Positions 32,777-41,535 of a stretch of DNA of 64,000 nt are shown piece by piece. Below the pieces are notes generated by a model, which was not told the origin of the DNA, did no database searches, and was given only the letters and a program-made list of their open reading frames with translations. Position numbers and translations under genes: made by a program. The stretch's first letter is position 1. Every line of letters begins with the position of its first letter. The DNA is from Bin5 sp963662575 (GTDB taxonomy: Bacteria; Chloroflexota; Anaerolineae; Caldilineales; Caldilineaceae), in assembly GCA_963662575.1 (NCBI GenBank), contig OY759723.1, positions 4,898,001 to 4,962,000 of the forward strand. Reading direction: 5' to 3'.

Positions 32777-34114
32777 TTATCTACTGATTTTCCGAGCAAT
32801 TACCTTTTCCAGTTTATGTACGACACTTTCTACAGGAACGCGGTCGAGCACTTTCTGAAGGAACCCCTGGACAATCATCCGTTCAGCCTGGGGTCTGGTA
32901 AGGCCGCGGGCCATCAGATAGAAGACGTACTCGTCCTCCACTTGAGCGGCGGTGGCGGCATGTGTACAGCGCACATCGTCGGCCTCGATTTCCAGCCCTG
33001 GAATGCTGTCGGCGCGGGCGCTGTTATCCAAGATCAGATTGCCGTTGCGTTGGAAAGCGTCGGTCTTCTGCGCGCCGGGCAACACCTTGATGATGCCCAT
33101 GTAGACACTGCGAGCACGATGTTTGAGGGCACCATTGAATAGCAGGTCGCTGAAACAGTTGGGAACGCGATGCAACTGCAGAGTTTGATGGTCAATGTGC
33201 TGGCGGCGGGTCGGGAAGTAGAGCCCCAGCAATTCGCCATGTCCGCCTTCGCCTCGCATGTCCAGGTCGAGGAAGGCTTTGGTCAAGCGGCTGCCCCAAC
33301 TCACCTGAATCCAACGCAGATCAGTATCCTTGCCCATCACCGCGCTGCCGGTAAGGAAGTTCCAGGCAGTGTGCTCGAAATCCTGCAGGTTCATGTAGCG
33401 GACCTGGGCATTGTCCTTCAGAATCAGCTCGACAACAGTGGCCTGGAAGGAGTTTTTGGCGCCCAGAAGATCATCGACCACAGTCACCTCGGCGCCTTCT
33501 TCGGCCACCAGCAGTGTGTGGTGATAGCCGCCGACGCGTTCGCCCTGGTGCAGGATTGCTTGCAGGGGAAGCGCAACTTTGGTGTTGCTGGGCACGAAGA
33601 TGAACGAACCGGTGTCCCACAGAGCTGCGTGCAGGGCTGTGAATTTGTTGGCATCCGGCTTCACTGCCTCGGTCATGAAGTAGCGGCGTACAAGCTCCGG
33701 ATGCCGCTTCACGGCCGTTTGCAGGTCGGTAAAGATGACGCCTTGTTGGTTGAGGTCGTTGTTCTGCCGGCTGTATATGACGCCGCCGTCACGATAGACC
33801 AGGCTGGCGGAGGAATCCATCTCGTCAAGGGCATTGAGCAGGACCGGGTCCAGCTCATTGGGCCCGACGGTCCCGCCAGGGGTGGCGAAGGGCGTGTAGT
33901 TTTCCAATTTGAAACTGGTCAGGCGGGTACGCCGCCAGTCTTCGTCGGTCGGTTTGGGCCAGGGCAGGCTCTCGAACGTCTGCCAGGCGCGCAGGCGAAG
34001 GTCCAACATCCAAGCGGGTTCGTCCTTAGCGGCCGATGCCCGCCGCACGGTTTCCTGCGAAAAACCGGCGGTTGCTTCAACGATTTCTTTCGGTTCTTTT
34101 ATAAGCACAGTCAC
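32777..34114 (-). CDS. sufD: Fe-S assembly protein SufD
   Basis: A 445-aa SufD. It shows the SufBD core beta-helix: GSFIFVPSNTKVALPLQAI, VVDDLLGAKN, WIQVSWGSRLTKAFLDLDM (part) and HRVPNCFSDLLFNGALKHRA (part), ending in RGLTRPQAERMIVQGFLQKV. With SufB and SufC it forms the SufBCD complex that builds Fe-S clusters. Length is usual. It follows sufB by 118 bp, with the sulfurtransferase 29 bp downstream. Confidence 0.95.
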   Translation of the reverse strand: MTVLIKEPKEIVEATAGFSQETVRRASAAKDEPAWMLDLRLRAWQTFESLPWPKPTDEDWRRTRLTSFKLENYTPFATPGGTVGPNELDPVLLNALDEMDSSASLVYRDGGVIYSRQNNDLNQQGVIFTDLQTAVKRHPELVRRYFMTEAVKPDANKFTALHAALWDTGSFIFVPSNTKVALPLQAILHQGERVGGYHHTLLVAEEGAEVTVVDDLLGAKNSFQATVVELILKDNAQVRYMNLQDFEHTAWNFLTGSAVMGKDTDLRWIQVSWGSRLTKAFLDLDMRGEGGHGELLGLYFPTRRQHIDHQTLQLHRVPNCFSDLLFNGALKHRARSVYMGIIKVLPGAQKTDAFQRNGNLILDNSARADSIPGLEIEADDVRCTHAATAAQVEDEYVFYLMARGLTRPQAERMIVQGFLQKVLDRVPVESVVHKLEKVIARKISR

Positions 34115-34232
34115 ATTCAGTTGACTCCGTTATGTAAAACGGGAGATCTTCAATCTGAAACTGTCTCCCGCGGCGCAATGCGCGTACAGGTGTGTATGCC
34201 GTTTCGGGCATGAAAGGCAGCGGGCAAACAGA

Positions 34233-35648
34233 CTATCCGATGCTTCCTTCCATCTGCAATTGGATGAGGCGGTTCATCTCCACCGCGTACTCCATGGGCA
34301 ACTCTTTGACAAGAGGCTCGATGAATCCGCCTACGATCATGGCGGCCGCTTCGTCCTCGTCAATGCCCCTGCTCATCAGATAGAAGAGCTGCTCTTCGCC
34401 GATCTTGCTGACAGATGCCTCGTGGCCGACGCTTACGTCGTCCTCATCGATTTCGATGTAGGGATAGGTATCCGAGCGGCTGTCCGCGTCCAGCAGCAGT
34501 GCATCGCAGACGACGTTGCTGCGGCTGTGGTGCGCGCCTTTGGCCACTTTCAGCAGGCCGCGGTAGCTGGCACGGCCGCCGTTCTTGCTAATCGATTTGG
34601 ACACGATTTTAGAGCTTGTATTGGGAGCAGCGTGGACCACTTTGCCGCCGGCGTCCTGATGTTGCCCTTTGCCTGCAAAGGCGATTGACAGGATTTCGCC
34701 GTGCGACTTGGGGCCCATCATGTAAACGGCCGGATACTTCATGGTCACCTTACTGCCGAGGTTGCCGTCAATCCACTCCATGGTGGCATCGTCGTAGGCC
34801 ATGGCGCGCTTGGTAACGAGGTTATAGACGTCGGTACTCCAGTTCTGAATCGTCGTATAGCGGCAACGTCCGCCCTTCTTGACGATGATCTCCACAACAG
34901 CGCTATGGAGACTGTTGCTTGAGTAGATGGGCGCAGTGCAACCTTCCACGTAGTGGACGCTGGCTCCCTCTTCGACGATGATCAGGGTGCGCTCGAACTG
35001 CCCCATATTTTCGGCATTGATGCGAAAATATGCCTGCAAGGGAATATCGACATGAACGCCTTTCGGCACATAGACGAAGCTGCCGCCACTCCAGACTGCG
35101 CTGTTCAGGGCGGCGAATTTGTTGTCTGCTGCCGGGATAACAGTGGCGAAGTACTCTTTAACGATGTCCTCATGCTCGCGCAGTCCACTGTCCATGTCGA
35201 GGAAGACGACTCCCAGCTTCTCCCACTCTTCCTTCAAGCTATGGTAGACAACTTCGGACTCATACTGAGCGCCGACACCGGCCAGAAATCTACGTTCGGC
35301 CTCGGGAATGCCGAGCCGGTCAAAAGTGCGCTTGATGTCCTCCGGCACGTCGTCCCAGCTCTTACCCTGCTTTTCTGCCGGGCGCAGATAGTAGAAGATG
35401 TCGTCAAAATCGATGCCACTCAGATCGGCGCCCCAAGTCGGCATCGCCTTGGCAAAGAAGATATCCAAGGCCTCGTGACGGAACTTGCGCATCCATTCCG
35501 GTTCATTCTTGATGTCGGCGATCTGTTCGACCACCTTATGCGTCAAGCCCTTCTCAGCCTTGAAGACCGCATTCTCCTCGTCATGAAAGCCGTACTGGTA
35601 TTCTTCTTTTACACCTTCAAGGTGCTGTAAATCTGATTGTTCAGCCAC
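34233..35648 (-). CDS. sufB: Fe-S assembly protein SufB
   Basis: A 471-aa SufB, scaffold of the SufBCD complex. Typical stretches are YQYGFHDEENAVFKAEKGL, YVPKGVHVDIPLQAYFRIN, EGCTAPIYSSNSLHSAVVEI (part), KKGGRCRYTTIQNWS and RGIDEDEAAAMIVGGFIEPL (part). The start is the GTG at 35648, since AGGAGGG lies 6 bases upstream and the family N-terminus begins there; the frame runs 18 codons further. It follows sufC by 137 bp. Confidence 0.96.
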   Translation of the reverse strand: MAEQSDLQHLEGVKEEYQYGFHDEENAVFKAEKGLTHKVVEQIADIKNEPEWMRKFRHEALDIFFAKAMPTWGADLSGIDFDDIFYYLRPAEKQGKSWDDVPEDIKRTFDRLGIPEAERRFLAGVGAQYESEVVYHSLKEEWEKLGVVFLDMDSGLREHEDIVKEYFATVIPAADNKFAALNSAVWSGGSFVYVPKGVHVDIPLQAYFRINAENMGQFERTLIIVEEGASVHYVEGCTAPIYSSNSLHSAVVEIIVKKGGRCRYTTIQNWSTDVYNLVTKRAMAYDDATMEWIDGNLGSKVTMKYPAVYMMGPKSHGEILSIAFAGKGQHQDAGGKVVHAAPNTSSKIVSKSISKNGGRASYRGLLKVAKGAHHSRSNVVCDALLLDADSRSDTYPYIEIDEDDVSVGHEASVSKIGEEQLFYLMSRGIDEDEAAAMIVGGFIEPLVKELPMEYAVEMNRLIQLQMEGSIG

Positions 35649-35785
35649 AATAACCCTCCTAGATAAGGAATGGAGCGACCGGTGGTAAGCAGCCGGCGGC
35701 AACTATCCTATTGTCAACATTTGCCCGTCAGTTTGCCGAGGTAAAGTCGGCCGTGTCCTGCATGCTCTGACAGCGTTGCCGGCGG

Positions 35786-36595
35786 TCAAGCGAGCACGGT
35801 TCCGGCAACAAGCTCCTCCTCGACCCAGTTGTAGCCCCTTTCTTCCAACATATGCGCCACTTCCGGGCCTCCGGTCTTGACGATACGACCGCCAAAGAAA
35901 ATACTGACGTAGTCCGGCTTGACGAAATTCAGAATTCGTTGGTAGTGGGTAATGAGCAAGAAACCGCGGTCTTCGGTGGCCAGCTTATTGATGCCATCGG
36001 CGACAACCTGCAGAGCATCAATATCCAGGCCTGAATCGGACTCGTCCAGGATTGCGAATTTCGGCTCCAGCATAGCCATCTGCAAGACTTCAGTGCGCTT
36101 CTTTTCGCCGCCGGAGAAGCCTTCGTTCAAATAGCGTCGAGCAAAACTGGAATCGACATTGTACTCTTTCATCTTAGTGTTAAGTTCACGGCGAAATGCC
36201 CGCATGGGCATGAGATTGCTGCCGATGACTCCGTTGGCACTGCTTTCGGCCTCTTTGTTGGTGTAGCCCCGAACGTTGGATACGGCTGTGCGCAGGAAGT
36301 TGGCGACACTGACGCCTGGAATGGAAACAGGGTATTGGAAGGCCAGAAAGATTCCGGTCCTGGCCCGTTCGTCGGCTTCCATATCCAGAATGCTTTCGCC
36401 ATCGAGCAGGATATCGCCCTGCGTCACTTCGTAATGTGGGTGGCCTGCGACCACGTATGAAAGTGTCGATTTTCCGGAACCGTTCGGGCCCATCAATGCG
36501 TGGATCTCGCCGCTTTGCAGGGTCAGATCCACACCCTTCAGAATTTCTGTATCTCCGATTGCGACATGCAGATTTTGAATCGCAAGTGTACTCAT
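35786..36595 (-). CDS. sufC: Fe-S assembly ATPase SufC
   Basis: A 269-aa ABC-type ATPase that drives the SufBCD scaffold. Walker A is GPNGSGKST, the signature region is FSGGEKKRTEVLQM and Walker B is FAILDESDSGLDIDAL, the SufC-specific form. The C-terminus has ITHYQRILNFVKPDYV. It is the second gene of the operon, 79 bp after sufR, with an ATG start. Length is close to the usual 250-260. Confidence 0.97.
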   Translation of the reverse strand: MSTLAIQNLHVAIGDTEILKGVDLTLQSGEIHALMGPNGSGKSTLSYVVAGHPHYEVTQGDILLDGESILDMEADERARTGIFLAFQYPVSIPGVSVANFLRTAVSNVRGYTNKEAESSANGVIGSNLMPMRAFRRELNTKMKEYNVDSSFARRYLNEGFSGGEKKRTEVLQMAMLEPKFAILDESDSGLDIDALQVVADGINKLATEDRGFLLITHYQRILNFVKPDYVSIFFGGRIVKTGGPEVAHMLEERGYNWVEEELVAGTVLA

Positions 36596-36674
36596 AACTT
36601 TCTTAACTCCTCAATATGACGGCTGAGTGCAGCCGTAATCAATATGAATGACCTTCTGACGACGGAAGAAGCGT

Positions 36675-37334
36675 TCAGAACTCAAATTTAAGTTCTGAGC
36701 GGCCACTTTGCTCTATAACAAAGGAGCAACTGCCGTGCCCGTCCATGATGCAGTCATCCAAAGAGACTTCTGCTCCCAACACTTTCTGCATCATCTGGTG
36801 ATCCATCTCGCAGATTTCCCGGTGCTCGATGGCAAGGTCGTGATAGGGGCAGTTATACATTTTCAACGCGATTGTGTTGCCTTCGCCGGCTGACACATCG
36901 GTCAGAACACCTTGCCGGGCAAGGGCGCCGGCCATTTCCTCGACTCTGTGCTGCATAGCGGAGGCGTTGACGCTTTCTGCGTAACGTTCGGCCAGCCGCA
37001 CACCAACCCGCTTCAAGAGCGTACTCATCATTTCCGCGCCGACCATTCCGTACATCTCCTGGAGCATGGTGAGCGCCAGGTCGTCACAGCGGCAAGCGAA
37101 AAGCTCGCGGGCGGCGTCGGTAGCGACATATATATAGTGCGGCCGCCCCACGCCCGAACGCTCTTCGCGGCGATCCAGATATCCGCTCGCTTGAAGGGCG
37201 CTCAAGTGCTGGCGTACGGCAGTAGTAGTCACGCCCAACAGCACTTCAAAATCTTTGATAGTGGCAGACTCATTGCGTTGCAGATACTCAAGTATCTGCC
37301 ATGCAGGTGAGTTTTGGTCCGGACTGATAGACAT
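36675..37334 (-). CDS. sufR: SufR-like Fe-S-sensing transcriptional regulator
   Basis: A 219-aa regulator. The N-terminal winged helix-turn-helix (residues about 10-75) has TIKDFEVLLGVTTTAVRQHL and SGVGRPHYIYVATD. The C-terminal half carries cysteines spaced as in cluster-binding SufR: NCPYHDLAIEHREIC (CX12C), then DDC and GSC near the end. SufR proteins hold a [4Fe-4S] cluster and repress the suf operon when cluster supply is adequate. It is the first gene of this operon and probably binds the inverted repeat upstream of itself (37435-37476). Confidence 0.92.
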   Translation of the reverse strand: MSISPDQNSPAWQILEYLQRNESATIKDFEVLLGVTTTAVRQHLSALQASGYLDRREERSGVGRPHYIYVATDAARELFACRCDDLALTMLQEMYGMVGAEMMSTLLKRVGVRLAERYAESVNASAMQHRVEEMAGALARQGVLTDVSAGEGNTIALKMYNCPYHDLAIEHREICEMDHQMMQKVLGAEVSLDDCIMDGHGSCSFVIEQSGRSELKFEF

Positions 37335-37414
37335 GAGTCTTTTCTCTGCTGTTCAGGGCCAATTGGGGCCGCAAGCCTGCTCAATGGTAAGACCGACATG
37401 AACTATTGAACCCA

Positions 37415-37443
37415 ATCATACCACCAGAAACACTTTTTGTCAA
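37415..37443 (-). promoter_or_regulatory. Promoter of the suf operon
   Basis: On the minus strand, a perfect -35 TTGACA (37438-37443) is followed by exactly 17 bases and TATGAT (37415-37420), which matches the -10 consensus at five of six bases. The start site would fall near 37408, about 75 bases before the sufR ATG. The -35 box lies inside the left arm of the inverted repeat at 37435-37476. Confidence 0.75.
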
Positions 37444-37476
37444 TTTACACATTTAATATTGCGGAAATTGACAAAA
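37435..37476. promoter_or_regulatory. Candidate SufR operator: perfect 12-bp inverted repeat
   Basis: TTTTGTCAATTT (37435-37446) and AAATTGACAAAA (37465-37476) are exact reverse complements, separated by 18 A/T-rich bases. Each arm also contains the short near-palindrome TTGTCAA/TTGACAA. The left arm covers the suf promoter -35 box, so a bound regulator would block polymerase. Arm centres are 30 bp apart, about three helical turns, which suits side-by-side dimers. Confidence 0.72.
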
Positions 37477-38134
37477 CTGCCTAGGCAACCTTGTTGTTAT
37501 ACCATCCATCCTCAATTCCTTCCAAAATTCTGGACATTGGATCTACGTGAATCGCTTTGATAAAGGGGGCCGCATGACTTTGGAAGCTCGGTAGCTACTA
37601 TGCCAAACACAGTGTCTCTCTTGACCTGTCCTTTGTCCCCACCGTCATTCAGGCAATCTGTTTGCGTATTCTGTTGGCAGCCGCCGGGTTGGTCGAGGCG
37701 AACTGCAGTGGTCAGTGGTTGGTGATTGTTGAACACTAGTGGCGTGAGACAAATGCGGCGGCAGGACGTGTTGTTTAGGGGGGCGTTGCGGGGGGAGTCC
37801 CCCCGCACAAGGGAGGGCCGAAGGCCAGGCCGCCCAGATGCAAAGAGGGAGGAGAGAGAAGACTGGCTGGCTTTCATCGCGCAGGGGTGGGAACCAGTTG
37901 CGGCTGTGTGGTTTCGAAACGCCCACTGATTCACTGGAGGGCTCAACTTTTGGAGGAAAGTTCGCCGACATTTTATAATCACTTTTTGTGCGGTCGCCAC
38001 GCTGTGGGGAGATTTCCGTCCGATAGACTGTGGGAAGGTATTGGGCACTGGGCCAGATGCGATGCAGGAAGGTTCGTAAGCAGTTTTGATTGGCCCAGGC
38101 GGTCCTACAGGAACCGGGCAGGAGGTTCGAAGAA
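37477..38134. repeat. Repeat-bearing gap between sufR and yceD, with family 2 copy 2 (37776-37835)
   Basis: No gene recognised. It carries the micro-repeat GAACTGCAGTGGTCAGTG region (37699-37720) and a full copy of the dispersed GC-rich repeat: GGGCGTTGCGGGGGGAGTCC, then CCCCGCACAAGGGAGGG, then CCGAAGGCC. GCGGGGGG and CCCCCCGC form a clean stem. The bases before it (about 37635-37695, with CAGGC and TTGGCAGCCGCC) are similar to those before copy 3 near 49030-49080, so the repeat unit may be over 200 bp long. Confidence 0.65.
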
Positions 38135-38737
38135 GTGGAGTTCAATGTTGCACAACTGATGAAAGAGGCGACCGGCGCGCGCCGGGAATTCATGCTTGAC
38201 GATGACATCTCCGAACTCGATTCGGGTCTGATGCCCTTGAGCCACCTGACCGGAACGTTGGAGTTGCTGCGTATACACAGCGGTGTGCTGGCAAGTGGTG
38301 ACTTTCAGGTCACAATGTCGTTGCAGTGTGGACGCTGCCTGGAGCCGGTGACATTTGCTGTGCCCGTCCGGTTTGCTGAGAGTTTTCGGCCTCTGACCGA
38401 TATTCAGACAGGGCGCTTCCTGTTGCCTGAGGAGTTTGAAGGCCAGGCAGAGGACCTGACCGATGAAGCGCTGCTGATCGATGCGCAGCATATCCTCGAC
38501 ATCACTGAAGTGGTGCGCCAGAACATATGGCTCTCGATTCCGATAGTAGCCGCTTGCGATTACACGGACCCTGCCAGCGGCAATCTGGATCCTGATGCTT
38601 GTCCGAAGTACATGAACCTTCTGTCAGAGTCTGCGCTAACAGAACCGCAAGGCACGCAGACAGCTTCTGAGGCCGCAGGGATCGATCCCCGTTGGGAGGC
38701 CCTGTTGGCGTTGCAAAACGAACCGCCCCGTGAGTAG
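38135..38737 (+). CDS. yceD: YceD/DUF177 family protein
   Basis: A 200-aa DUF177 protein, a family linked to 23S rRNA accumulation and plastid/bacterial ribosome assembly. The core has CGRCLEPVTFAVPVRFAESF and the later DITEVVRQNIWLSIPI, ending PRWEALLAL. The usual zinc-like Cys pair (CGRC) is present, with more Cys near CDYTD and DACPKY. Start is the GTG at 38135, with AGGAGG 9 bases upstream. It precedes rpmF by 17 bp, the normal arrangement. Confidence 0.92.
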   Translation: MEFNVAQLMKEATGARREFMLDDDISELDSGLMPLSHLTGTLELLRIHSGVLASGDFQVTMSLQCGRCLEPVTFAVPVRFAESFRPLTDIQTGRFLLPEEFEGQAEDLTDEALLIDAQHILDITEVVRQNIWLSIPIVAACDYTDPASGNLDPDACPKYMNLLSESALTEPQGTQTASEAAGIDPRWEALLALQNEPPRE

Positions 38738-38754
38738 AAGAAGGAGAACCTGAA

Positions 38755-38949
38755 ATGGGACCACTACCAAAGATTAAGATCAGTAAAGGCCGCCGCAACC
38801 GCCGCCGCGCGCATCACGCGATCGGCGTCCCGAATCTCGTAAGTTGCGAGCGATGCAACGAGAAGACCCTGCCCCACCGTGTCTGCCCGAACTGCGGCAC
38901 ATATATGGGCCGGATACAGGTCATTGATGTGGAAGAAGAAGAAGCCTGA
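38755..38949 (+). CDS. rpmF: 50S ribosomal protein L32
   Basis: A 64-aa L32. It begins MGPLPKIKISKGRRNRRRAH and carries the zinc-ribbon pairs CERC and CPNC (residues about 32-50). Many L32 proteins start MAVPK; the N-terminus here differs slightly but the core is clear. An acidic tail EEEEA closes it. ATG start with AAGGAGAA upstream. It lies between yceD and fabD, the well-known yceD-rpmF-fab gene order. Confidence 0.95.
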   Translation: MGPLPKIKISKGRRNRRRAHHAIGVPNLVSCERCNEKTLPHRVCPNCGTYMGRIQVIDVEEEEA

Positions 38950-38954
38950 CGCAG

Positions 38955-39932
38955 ATGATTCCGCCGCTCTTGTACGGTGAGAGAGCCGGCCCGCTGCTCT
39001 ACATGTTCCCTGGCCAGGGCAGTCAGCATGTGGGCATGGCTAAAGAGTTGGCCGAGGTCTATCCGGACGCGCGCGCCGTATTCAGGGAAGCGGACGATGT
39101 CCTGGGCGTAGCGATCAGCAAGGTTTGCTTCGAAGGACCGGAGGACCTGTTGACCGACACGATCAACGCGCAACCGGCCCTTTTTGCTTCGAGTATGGCG
39201 GCTCTGTGCGCGATACAGGCGGAACTTGGTTACTTGCCCCGCCCCACTTTGTTCGCCGGCCATTCGATGGGCGAGTATACGGCATTGGCCGCGGCGGGAT
39301 GTATCGACTTCGCCGACGGGTTGCGGCTTGTGCGGGAGCGGGGCCGGTTGATGCAGGAGGCAGGCGCGAAGCAGCCAGGACGAATGGCGGCAGTGATCGG
39401 GCTAAGCGAGGAAGTAGTCGGCCAGGTTTGCGCAGAGGTATCTGACGCGTCTGGAGGCGTTGCCCAAATCGCAAACGACAACTGCCCTGGGCAGATCGTT
39501 ATTTCCGGCGACGAAGGTAGTGTTGCGGCGGCAATGTCCGGATTGGAAAAGGCCGGGGCCCGCAGGGTGGTGCCCCTGGCGGTCAGTATTGCGGCCCACA
39601 GCCCGCTGATGGCGCCGGCGGCTTCGCAGTTGGAGGCTACGATTGGGACGATGGAAGTGCGTGACCCACTGGCGCCGTTGATAGGCAATACCAGTGGCCG
39701 TCCGCTTGACAACGCCGACGCGATCTGTCAGGAGTTGAACGCACAACTTACAGGCAGCGTTAAGTGGACTGCCTCGATGAAGAATGCTATCGACGCCGGT
39801 GTCGAAACGGCTGTCGAGATTGGACCAGGATCGGTGCTTACCGGCCTGATGAAGCGCATTCATCGCAAGAGCAACAGGGTGAATGTGGCAGATGCTGCTG
39901 AAGTACGGAAATTTTGCGAGCAGTTCGAATGA
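38955..39932 (+). CDS. fabD: Malonyl-CoA:ACP transacylase
   Basis: A 325-aa FabD that loads malonyl units onto acyl carrier protein for fatty acid synthesis. LLYMFPGQGSQHVGMAKEL opens the domain, the nucleophile elbow is GHSMGEYTA, and the catalytic His is in IAAHSPLM. GNTSGRPL and VEIGPGSVLTGLMKRI are typical of the C-terminal part. It starts with ATG 6 bp after rpmF. fabG follows after 178 bp. Confidence 0.95.
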   Translation: MIPPLLYGERAGPLLYMFPGQGSQHVGMAKELAEVYPDARAVFREADDVLGVAISKVCFEGPEDLLTDTINAQPALFASSMAALCAIQAELGYLPRPTLFAGHSMGEYTALAAAGCIDFADGLRLVRERGRLMQEAGAKQPGRMAAVIGLSEEVVGQVCAEVSDASGGVAQIANDNCPGQIVISGDEGSVAAAMSGLEKAGARRVVPLAVSIAAHSPLMAPAASQLEATIGTMEVRDPLAPLIGNTSGRPLDNADAICQELNAQLTGSVKWTASMKNAIDAGVETAVEIGPGSVLTGLMKRIHRKSNRVNVADAAEVRKFCEQFE

Positions 39933-39948
39933 GCAGCGCGGTGGGGCC

Positions 39949-39978
39949 GCCGGGCGAAGTCGGCTTTTTTGGGGATGC
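39949..39978 (+). terminator. Weak terminator-like hairpin after fabD
   Basis: A GC-rich stretch containing GCCG and CGGC arms is followed directly by TTTTTT, just downstream of the fabD stop. The stem is only about 4 bp with an 11-base loop, so it is a poor match to a strong intrinsic terminator. It could reduce read-through into fabG. Confidence 0.3.
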
Positions 39979-40110
39979 GCTCGGCCATTTGCTGGCTGGC
40001 CAGGCTCAGTTCAGCTCTTGCGTCGCCAGAGGTGGCCATTGTTCCCTTTCCTCTTTTTCGCCGGCCTGTAGTAGAATAGCGGCAAGATAGCTACTTCACT
40101 GAGAGATTCC

Positions 40111-40857
40111 ATGGATTTCAGCGGAAAGATTGCGCTGGTAACGGGTAGCAGCAGCGGAATCGGAGCTGCCATTGCCAAGGAGCTGGCAGCCGGAGGCGCG
40201 CGCGTCGCCCTGAACTATCGCGGCAATCAGGCCGGCGCCGATGAAACGGCTGCCGCCATCCGTGACAGCGGCGGCGAATGCGATGTTTTTCGGGCTGATG
40301 TGAGCAGTTTTGACGAGGCATCCGACCTGGTGAAGGTTGTTGAAAAGGAGTTGGGCAGAGTCAATATCCTGGTCAACAACGCTGGCACGACGCGCGACGC
40401 GTTGCTGATGAGCATGAAAGAAGAAGGATGGCGGACGGTCATCGGCACAAATCTGGACAGCATTTTTCATGTAAGCCGGGCGGCTTTGCGGGGCATGATC
40501 CGGCAGCGCTGGGGACGAATAATAAACATATCCAGCATAGTCGGCTTAGCAGGACAGGCCGGACAGACGAACTACGCGGCCAGCAAGGCGGGAATTATAG
40601 GTCTATCCAAGAGCCTTGCCCGCGAAGTGGGCAGCAGAGGAATCACTGTGAATGTGGTGGCGCCGGGCTTTGTGCCGACGGCGCTGACAGATGTGATGAG
40701 TGACGAACAGAAGGAACACACGATCGCGCAAACGCCGTTGGGACGGTTTGGAGACCCGGAGGACGTTGCCTGGGCTGTCGCGTTTCTGGCGAGCGAACGG
40801 GCCGGATTTGTAACCGGCCAGGTTCTTTCTGTAGATGGCGGCCTTGTGATGATGTGA
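40111..40857 (+). CDS. fabG: 3-oxoacyl-[ACP] reductase
   Basis: A 248-aa short-chain dehydrogenase that reduces beta-ketoacyl-ACP with NADPH. It has the cofactor loop TGSSSGIGAAIA, LVNNAGTTRD, the catalytic Ser in NISSIVGLAGQAGQ with YAASKAG (Tyr, Lys), and VAPGFVPTALTD. The C-terminal VTGQVLSVDGGLVMM is classic FabG. ATG start at 40111. No acpP lies between fabG and nusB, unlike many fab clusters. Confidence 0.95.
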   Translation: MDFSGKIALVTGSSSGIGAAIAKELAAGGARVALNYRGNQAGADETAAAIRDSGGECDVFRADVSSFDEASDLVKVVEKELGRVNILVNNAGTTRDALLMSMKEEGWRTVIGTNLDSIFHVSRAALRGMIRQRWGRIINISSIVGLAGQAGQTNYAASKAGIIGLSKSLAREVGSRGITVNVVAPGFVPTALTDVMSDEQKEHTIAQTPLGRFGDPEDVAWAVAFLASERAGFVTGQVLSVDGGLVMM

Positions 40858-40885
40858 TCGTTTGCAAGTTGACAAACAGGTGACA

Positions 40886-41527
40886 ATGATAGACCATACG
40901 CAGCATCTCATCGAGCCATCCATTGCGGCTGAACCAACGGCCGCGGATGTAGATAAGCCCGCATTTGCGGACGGCAAGGCAACCCACCAGACTTCTTCGG
41001 CCACTGGTCGGGGAACTATTGAACGCGGTGCGGTAGCAAACGGAAAGCCCGACCAGTCGAATGGTAAGAGCGCCGGCATGGTTGCCAAACCGGCCGAGCG
41101 CATACGTGCGCGGCGGACTGCTTTGCAGGTTCTCTATGAAGTGGACTGCACCGGCCATCGACCGGGCATTGCCTTGGATTACCGCCAGGCAGAGGAACGG
41201 TACTCGACAGAGACACTTGCCTTTCTCTACTGGCTCGTTAGCGGCGTTATCAGATACAAGGCCGACCTAGACTCGTTGATCGGCCGCTACGCGCCGGAGT
41301 GGCCGGTAGAGAAGTTGGCCATCGTCGACCGCAACGTGTTGCGCCTTTCCATTTTTGAACTGTCAAGCCCGGATGCGGACGCGCCGCCAAAGGTTGTTAT
41401 CAACGAGGCAGTGGAGCTGGCGAAGACATTCGGCAGTGACAGCAGCCCACGTTTTGTCAACGGTGTCCTCGGCACCGCGCTGCGGGAGATTTCCCTGCCA
41501 TCCGAGTACAGACAAGTGAGCCGGTAA
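40886..41527 (+). CDS. nusB: Transcription antitermination factor NusB, with N-terminal extension
   Basis: A 213-aa protein whose last 140 residues are NusB: ARRTALQVLYEVDCTGH, LAFLYWLVSGVIRYKADLD (part), WPVEKLAIVDRNVLRLSIFEL (part), KVVINEAVELAKTFGS and FVNGVLGTALREI. NusB with NusE acts in rRNA antitermination. The first 70 residues are a low-complexity, Ala/Thr-rich extension not found in typical NusB. The ATG at 40886 has AGGTGAC just upstream; an earlier TTG is less likely. It precedes the tat genes by 8 bp. Confidence 0.93.
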   Translation: MIDHTQHLIEPSIAAEPTAADVDKPAFADGKATHQTSSATGRGTIERGAVANGKPDQSNGKSAGMVAKPAERIRARRTALQVLYEVDCTGHRPGIALDYRQAEERYSTETLAFLYWLVSGVIRYKADLDSLIGRYAPEWPVEKLAIVDRNVLRLSIFELSSPDADAPPKVVINEAVELAKTFGSDSSPRFVNGVLGTALREISLPSEYRQVSR

Positions 41528-41535
41528 CTTCTGGC

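Noticed and set aside
37468..37505. Plus-strand promoter from the right arm TTGACA
   Set aside because: TTGACA is present, but the nearest -10-like TTATAC is about 23 bases away, too far for a good promoter.
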